From Actinoalloteichus caeruleus DSM 43889 (GTDB lineage Bacteria > Actinomycetota > Actinomycetes > Mycobacteriales > Pseudonocardiaceae), in contig NZ_AUBJ02000001.1 of the NCBI RefSeq assembly GCF_000429185.2, positions 124,001 to 188,000 of the forward strand: DNA of 64,000 nucleotides. The letters are read 5' to 3'. Positions 59,888 through 64,000 of this stretch are shown here, one piece after another. Within the stretch, counting starts at the first letter, position 1. The number at the start of each line of letters is the position of its first letter. The notes under the pieces are model-generated. The model had not been told where the DNA came from and made no database searches. It was given only the letters and a program-made list of their open reading frames with translations. Made by a program: the position numbers and the translations under genes.

Positions 59888-60316
59888 TCACTCCGAGGGG
59901 ATGCCGAAGGACTCCTGGGCGCGTTCCACGGTGGGGTGGATGGAGAGGACCCGGTCGAGCCCGGTCACCTCGAGGGGCCGCACGACGGTGCGGGAGTCGG
60001 CGACCAACGCGAACCCCGCCGTGGCGGGTGCCTCGTGGCGATGGGCGTCGACGAGGGCGGCGAGGCCGCTCGACCCCAGGAAGTCCACCCGGTCCAGGTC
60101 GAGGATGACGCGGTGGCCCGCGTCGAGCAGACCGAGGAGTTCCTCCCGCAGGCGGGGAGCGGTGAGCATGTCGATCTCGCCGCTGGCCCGCACCACAACG
60201 CCACCCGCCCCGCAGGGTTCGGTGGCGAGGGTGAAGTGCGTGTGCTCGTCCTCGGAGGTACCGGGCTGGCTGGCCTGCCCCAGAGCATCCCGCTCCGCGC
60301 GATCATGCATGGTCAT
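59888..60316 (-). CDS. STAS-domain anti-sigma factor antagonist, second
   Basis: A 142-residue STAS protein: VVVRASGEIDMLTAPRLREELLGLL and VILDLDRVDFLGSSGLAALVDAHR. The residue before the phosphorylatable Ser is Gly rather than the usual Asp (FLGSS). TGLDRVLSIHPTVERA ends the domain. ATG 60316 follows GGACGG; ATG 60310 is an alternative. It forms a partner-switching module with the genes at 56,652-59,744. Confidence 0.86.
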   Translation of the reverse strand: MTMHDRAERDALGQASQPGTSEDEHTHFTLATEPCGAGGVVVRASGEIDMLTAPRLREELLGLLDAGHRVILDLDRVDFLGSSGLAALVDAHRHEAPATAGFALVADSRTVVRPLEVTGLDRVLSIHPTVERAQESFGIPSE

Positions 60317-60892
60317 CGTCCGTCCGTATCCCTTCCGACCGGTGGCGGCGGTTCGTCGCCGGAGCCGTCCGGAACAGGCGGGGGCGACCGCCACCCGGAG
60401 GGTGAGCGGGGCGCCGAATCCGCTGGTTCCGGAGCGGCTCAGGCTGCCGGACCAGCCACAGGGGGCCGTGCCGGGCCTGATCAACTGAGCTACCGCTGCC
60501 CACCGTATGTGGAAAATCGATCTTCCGACAAGTCGTGCGGGTGCATGTATACCGCCTGCCGTATCGACGCCTCGGACGTGGCTCGAGCCGGTGGCTCGGC
60601 CCCTCGGCCTCGGTGGACGGCGGTGGGCACCCGGTCCTCGGACCCAACCATCCCCACGCGGGCGGAGCAACCGCAGGCGCTATGGCGCCCGACACGTCCG
60701 CCGCCGAGGGGCGGTCGACACTCCTCACCCCCGGCGGTGTCCTCGGGCACCGCCGGCTCGGCGACCCACCCGGCGCTGGGCACGCTCGGGCCGGGGAGAG
60801 GCGGGCTCCCGGGACGCCGAGGCGACGGGTGGGCATCTCCGGTCCCACGTGGGCCGGCCTCCCGGTGCCGGCGGTGACCCGGCCCTCGGTCG
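60317..60892. other. Intergenic region
   Basis: About 575 bases with no supported gene. One short segment near 60,478-60,505 resembles a tRNA D-arm on the minus strand, but no complete tRNA can be folded. Confidence 0.45.
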
Positions 60893-62293
60893 CTAGGGCG
60901 TCGAACCGGGGTCACCGGAGCCGGGCTCGGCACCGGTGTCACCGTCGACCAGGCCGGTCGCCACTCGGCCAGGCCCCACCGGTGACGTCGGGGCGGCCTC
61001 GGCGAGTTCGAGATTGCCCACCAGCGAGTCCGTCTCCCGGACCCGCCAGCCGGGCGGCCAGGTGCGGTGCGTGGTGTCCGAGGGGCGCCGGACCAGGGAG
61101 GCGCGGAGGTCGATGTCGGGTTGCGGCAGTTCGGCCGCCCCGTGGAACTCCACCTCGCGGAACCTGGCCTCACCGGCGAAGAGGGCACCGCCGAACCTGG
61201 CGGCCCCGCGGAACTCGCTGCCGGTGAACTTCGTCTGACCGGCGAACTGGGCGTGCAGGAACCACGCGTCGCCGTCGAACCGGGACTCCTTGAACCGAGT
61301 CTCACCGAGGAACCGCGCGTTCAGGAACCAGGCCGGGGACAGGAAGCGCGAGTTCTCGAACCAGGCGTGGCCGTCGAAGGTGGCGTCGACGAACCACGCG
61401 GGCCCCTCGAAGGTCGCTCCGGCGAACCAGGCGAAGCCGGAGAACCTCGCCCCGGAGAGGCGCGCCGTGCGCGGTCGACAACCGGTGAGGTCCAGATCGA
61501 CCAACACGGCATTGCTGAGGTCGACATCGATGTCGGGCCAGAAGGTCGCAGCCGGCCTCCCCGAGGCGTCCTCCGCCGGCCTGAGGTGGTTCGCCAGGAC
61601 ACGTTGCACCGCCATGCGGACCTGGAGCTCCTCCCTCGCCGCCAGCTCCCGGTCCGAGGGGTAGGGCCGGTCCGACCGCAGCTGGGGCGGCACGGCGAAC
61701 GGCATGCGCAGGTACCCGCACAGGACGTCGACCACGGTCTGCCGCTGGTCCGGGTAGCACTGCCCCAGCTGGTCCAGCGCGTACACGCCCGCCATGCGGA
61801 CGGGCGCCCGTTCGCTGCCGAGCTGGTTGGCCCCGAGCCCGTACAACTCGGTGACCGCCCGCCGGTCCGCCAGCGCCGGGCGGGGGGAGATCCGCCCGAA
61901 CCTGCTCGTCGTCGGACGGGAGGAGTCGGGACCGGGGAGCACGACCTCCTCCCCGTCTCGCTGACGGTGCGGCTGAGAGGGCGCCCTCCTCGCCGAGCCG
62001 GGCACCGTCGGAGCCGCCTCCCGGGGGCGCCCGCCCTGAGCGGACCACCTGCCCACGAGGTGGACCGCGCCGACCAGGGCGCCGCACAGCGCTGTCAACG
62101 CGGCCGCGCTGGCCGCGGCCCGGACCGCCTCGAGTCGCAGGCGGAGGCGATCCGGCTCACCCACGTCGTGGGACAACCACAGGAAGAGGACGGGACCCAG
62201 GACGAGCAGGGCGAAGGAGGGCCACACGACGAGTCGCAGCCATCGCCTGGTCGTCCGGTCGGTGGCCGGTCGCCCGGGGCCCGCTGTGATCAT
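60893..62293 (-). CDS. Membrane-anchored aromatic pentapeptide-repeat protein
   Basis: A 466-residue protein. Two helices lie at ~18-42 and ~52-80, then a linker and a helical block (AVTELYGLGANQLGSERAPVRMAGVYALDQLGQ). From ~270 to ~400 it is a run of five-residue repeats with a central Phe: AWF recurs every 10 residues (GFAWFAGATF, GPAWFVDATF, GHAWFENSRF). Such repeats form a quadrilateral beta-helix. The repeats face the cytosol if the N-terminus is inside. The ATG has only a weak Shine-Dalgarno. Function unknown. Confidence 0.82.
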   Translation of the reverse strand: MITAGPGRPATDRTTRRWLRLVVWPSFALLVLGPVLFLWLSHDVGEPDRLRLRLEAVRAAASAAALTALCGALVGAVHLVGRWSAQGGRPREAAPTVPGSARRAPSQPHRQRDGEEVVLPGPDSSRPTTSRFGRISPRPALADRRAVTELYGLGANQLGSERAPVRMAGVYALDQLGQCYPDQRQTVVDVLCGYLRMPFAVPPQLRSDRPYPSDRELAAREELQVRMAVQRVLANHLRPAEDASGRPAATFWPDIDVDLSNAVLVDLDLTGCRPRTARLSGARFSGFAWFAGATFEGPAWFVDATFDGHAWFENSRFLSPAWFLNARFLGETRFKESRFDGDAWFLHAQFAGQTKFTGSEFRGAARFGGALFAGEARFREVEFHGAAELPQPDIDLRASLVRRPSDTTHRTWPPGWRVRETDSLVGNLELAEAAPTSPVGPGRVATGLVDGDTGAEPGSGDPGSTP

Positions 62294-63598
62294 GACCCCG
62301 TATGCTCGCGTGCCGCGAGCAGGATGGGAAAGCCCCGGACGAGTCATTCCCCGGTTACCGTCCGTGCGTCGGAGCCCGACACGCCGTCACGGGGGACCCC
62401 GTCCGGAGGTGGGAACCGCGCGGGTGCCGCGCGCCCGCCGCGCAGCCCCGGGATTCCGCCTCCACGGGTCCGCGTCGGACAGGAGGGCGACGGTGGCCTC
62501 CGGCTACCCGGCGGGCGTCACGAGACGGCGGCTGCGGACGGGAACGACCTCGTGGGGGGCCGTGCGGTCCCGCTCGGCCGACGCCGGGTGGACCCGAGTG
62601 CCATCGGCACCGTGATGGTGCGGCCGTCGCCGATCCGACCGACCCGACCGGCGAGGTGATCACGGTCCGTGATCACGTGCGGGATTCGGTAAGGGGGAAA
62701 AGGGGGATCGGTGGACGGCTGTGTCCCGGTCCACCATGGACGGAAGCACAGTGGACCCTTTTCCCGGCTCACGTGATCTCGTCGTGTGGCGGACGGGGAG
62801 AAGAAGGTGTTCGCGTCGCGGGAAAATGGGGGATTGCGAATCGTCCGGTCCCGAGATCCTCATCGGCGGTCCCCGGTTCCACGCGAGATCCCGGTTCGTC
62901 ACCCCGTGACCCGCGCGGTGGGGGCGGGGGCGGCGGCGGGGTGCCCGTCCTTCGGTTGGCTCGCTGGTGCCTGATGGCGGAGCGCTCGACTGGGCCGCGT
63001 CCCGGGGGCGTCGTGGCCGCCGTCACGACGTGACCCGGTGGGTCCGAGGTCCTGCTGGTCCAGGGGCTTCAACCTGGTGGGCCACCCACCTCGGGGCGGC
63101 TGTCCGAGGGCCCCGAGACGGCGGTTCGGCGGGTGCCCGGAGCGGGTCCAGGGCTCGGGTGAGCGCCGTCACTCGGGCTGCCGACTGGTTGTGGGGGTGG
63201 GCGCCTCGGCGGAGGTGGATGACGCCGCTGCCAGCCGTGATGGGTGGTTCCCGAGGGTCGCGGGCCGAGGCGTCGGATGCCGCTGGCGCCGGTGGTCGGG
63301 GGTGTTGTCGGGGGGTGCGGAATATCCGGGCGAAGGTGGCGGTTTTGTCCTGGCGGCTGGCGGTTGAATGCGCAAGAGATCGCGCATAGTGACCATTTGG
63401 CTATTTCGATCATGGTGAATGGGTGCGGCGTCACCCACACTTGCATTGATTTTGCTTTTTTGGTTACGGTCAGTCAGTACGTCACGGTTCGGTCACGACG
63501 TATGGACGTGCAAGGGATGACAGATCGGTCTCCCTTCCGGGATCCCCCGCCCGAGTCCGAGTGGCCGAGCCTCCCCCGAGACGGACGAAAGGTCATCT
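62294..63598. other. 1.3-kb noncoding region, AT-richer near its right end
   Basis: No supported gene. It holds a 21-bp palindrome (62,656) and an AT-richer leader (63,365-63,500) before the final gene. Open frames here are low-complexity and lack motifs. Confidence 0.5.
62656..62676. promoter_or_regulatory. Perfect 21-bp palindrome, operator-like
   Basis: GTGATCACGG-T-CCGTGATCAC, exact inverted repeat of 10-bp arms around one base. There is no adjacent gene within 350 bases on either side in a clear orientation. Confidence 0.5.
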
Positions 63599-64000
63599 AT
63601 GGCTCGGCATCGCTCCCTGAGCGGTCACCATCCCTCGCCGGCTCTGCTGGAGGCACTGGCTCGGTCCTCCCGTCACGGCCGCGCAGCACATCGTCTGCCG
63701 CAGCTCCCGCTGCGGGAAGGCCACAAGTCCGCGGTAGCGGGCGCGTTGGCCGGGGCGTTCTTCCTCGCGGGAGGCCCGCTGGTGGCAGGCTCCGGCGTCG
63801 CCCTCGGCGACTCCGGCGTTGACACCGACGGCCGGCTGCCCGCGCTGGAGGTCCTGCCGATCCATCGGCAGGTCGACCAGCAGGAGGAAGCCGCCAAGCT
63901 CCAGAAGAACGAGGAACTCCAGGCCAAGCTGGCCGCCGCCGAACAGGCGGCCCAGGAGGCCGTCGAGCGCCGGGCGGCTGAGCAGGCTGCTGCCGAGCAG
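63599..64000 (+). CDS. Secreted or anchored coiled-coil protein, probably a cell-wall enzyme (3' end outside window)
   Basis: 134 residues are visible. After a basic N-terminus (~50 residues), one hydrophobic segment (SAVAGALAGAFFLAGGPLVAG) acts as signal or anchor. A Gln/Glu/Ala/Lys-rich coiled coil (HRQVDQQEEAAKLQKNEELQ onward) runs to the window edge. This layout is common in actinobacterial M23 or NlpC/P60 peptidoglycan hydrolases, but the catalytic part is not in view. ATG 63599 follows GAAAGG. The leader upstream is long and AT-richer. Confidence 0.7.
   Translation, partial: MARHRSLSGHHPSPALLEALARSSRHGRAAHRLPQLPLREGHKSAVAGALAGAFFLAGGPLVAGSGVALGDSGVDTDGRLPALEVLPIHRQVDQQEEAAKLQKNEELQAKLAAAEQAAQEAVERRAAEQAAAEQ

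Noticed and set aside
60478-60505. tRNA-like D-arm sequence on the minus strand
   Set aside because: No matching acceptor 3' strand, anticodon arm or T-loop (GGTTCGAAT-type) could be found; it is at most a chance match.
62302-63033. Rightward frame of 243 codons
   Set aside because: Poly-Gly and Arg/Pro stretches, no domain and no Shine-Dalgarno; codon positions show no coding bias.

Overview
The window is very GC-rich (codon third positions are nearly all G or C), with purine-rich Shine-Dalgarno sequences, many GTG starts and many 1-4 base stop/start overlaps. Together with an RskA/SigK-type ECF pair, an XRE-DUF5753/DUF397 pair, twin-arginine lipoproteins and a SpoIIE/STAS/HATPase partner-switching set, this points to the chromosome of a filamentous actinomycete. 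The genus cannot be fixed from this sequence; Pseudonocardiales is a guess.

Bases 1-19,900 hold a surface-sugar and redox cluster. It contains two HldE-like bifunctional heptose-phosphate kinase/nucleotidyltransferases (the first cut by the window edge), three GT9 heptosyltransferase-family genes (one apparently frameshifted), a GT2 and a GT4 glycosyltransferase. Interleaved are two short-chain dehydrogenases, two zinc alcohol dehydrogenases, an FMN-reductase-like protein, an aldehyde dehydrogenase, a DUF2231-Rieske fusion, a DUF2795 protein, a UdgX-type DNA glycosylase and an extended-SDR epimerase. The inferred theme is making and transferring an ADP-heptose-like sugar in a Gram-positive. 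An 8-bp tandem repeat lies behind the GT2 gene. Bases 20,000-23,000 carry an SRPBCC protein, a membrane protein and the RskA/SigK pair.

Bases 23,500-31,800 are a coherent operon: peptide-type substrate-binding lipoprotein, two permeases, a double ATPase and a CocE/NonD serine hydrolase, followed after a perfect hairpin by a TetR regulator. Bases 32,000-38,200 are an accessory island of lower and mixed GC. It holds a small-gene operon, an XRE/DUF397 pair, a second near-identical copy of two of the small genes beside a GntR regulator, a probable small polymorphic toxin with its immunity gene, a truncated extra copy of the immunity 3' end, and a pseudogene patchwork made from pieces of MFS, CocE and TetR genes. 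Homologous flanks surround different regulators in two consecutive units, which looks like cassette exchange. No integrase, replication or transfer gene is visible.

Bases 38,200-64,000 return to ordinary chromosome. They carry a MarR/MFS efflux pair with overlapping operator palindromes; a DUF72 gene; a sugar-use region (ThuA-like, Gfo/Idh/MocA, a beta-propeller glycosidase, a sugar-binding lipoprotein without permeases, a GH29 fucosidase); glutamate decarboxylase; a SulP-carbonic anhydrase fusion; DedA; a class A penicillin-binding protein; a partner-switching module (HATPase kinase, two STAS proteins, a PAS/GAF/SpoIIE phosphatase); a membrane-anchored aromatic pentapeptide-repeat protein; and the start of a secreted coiled-coil protein running off the end.
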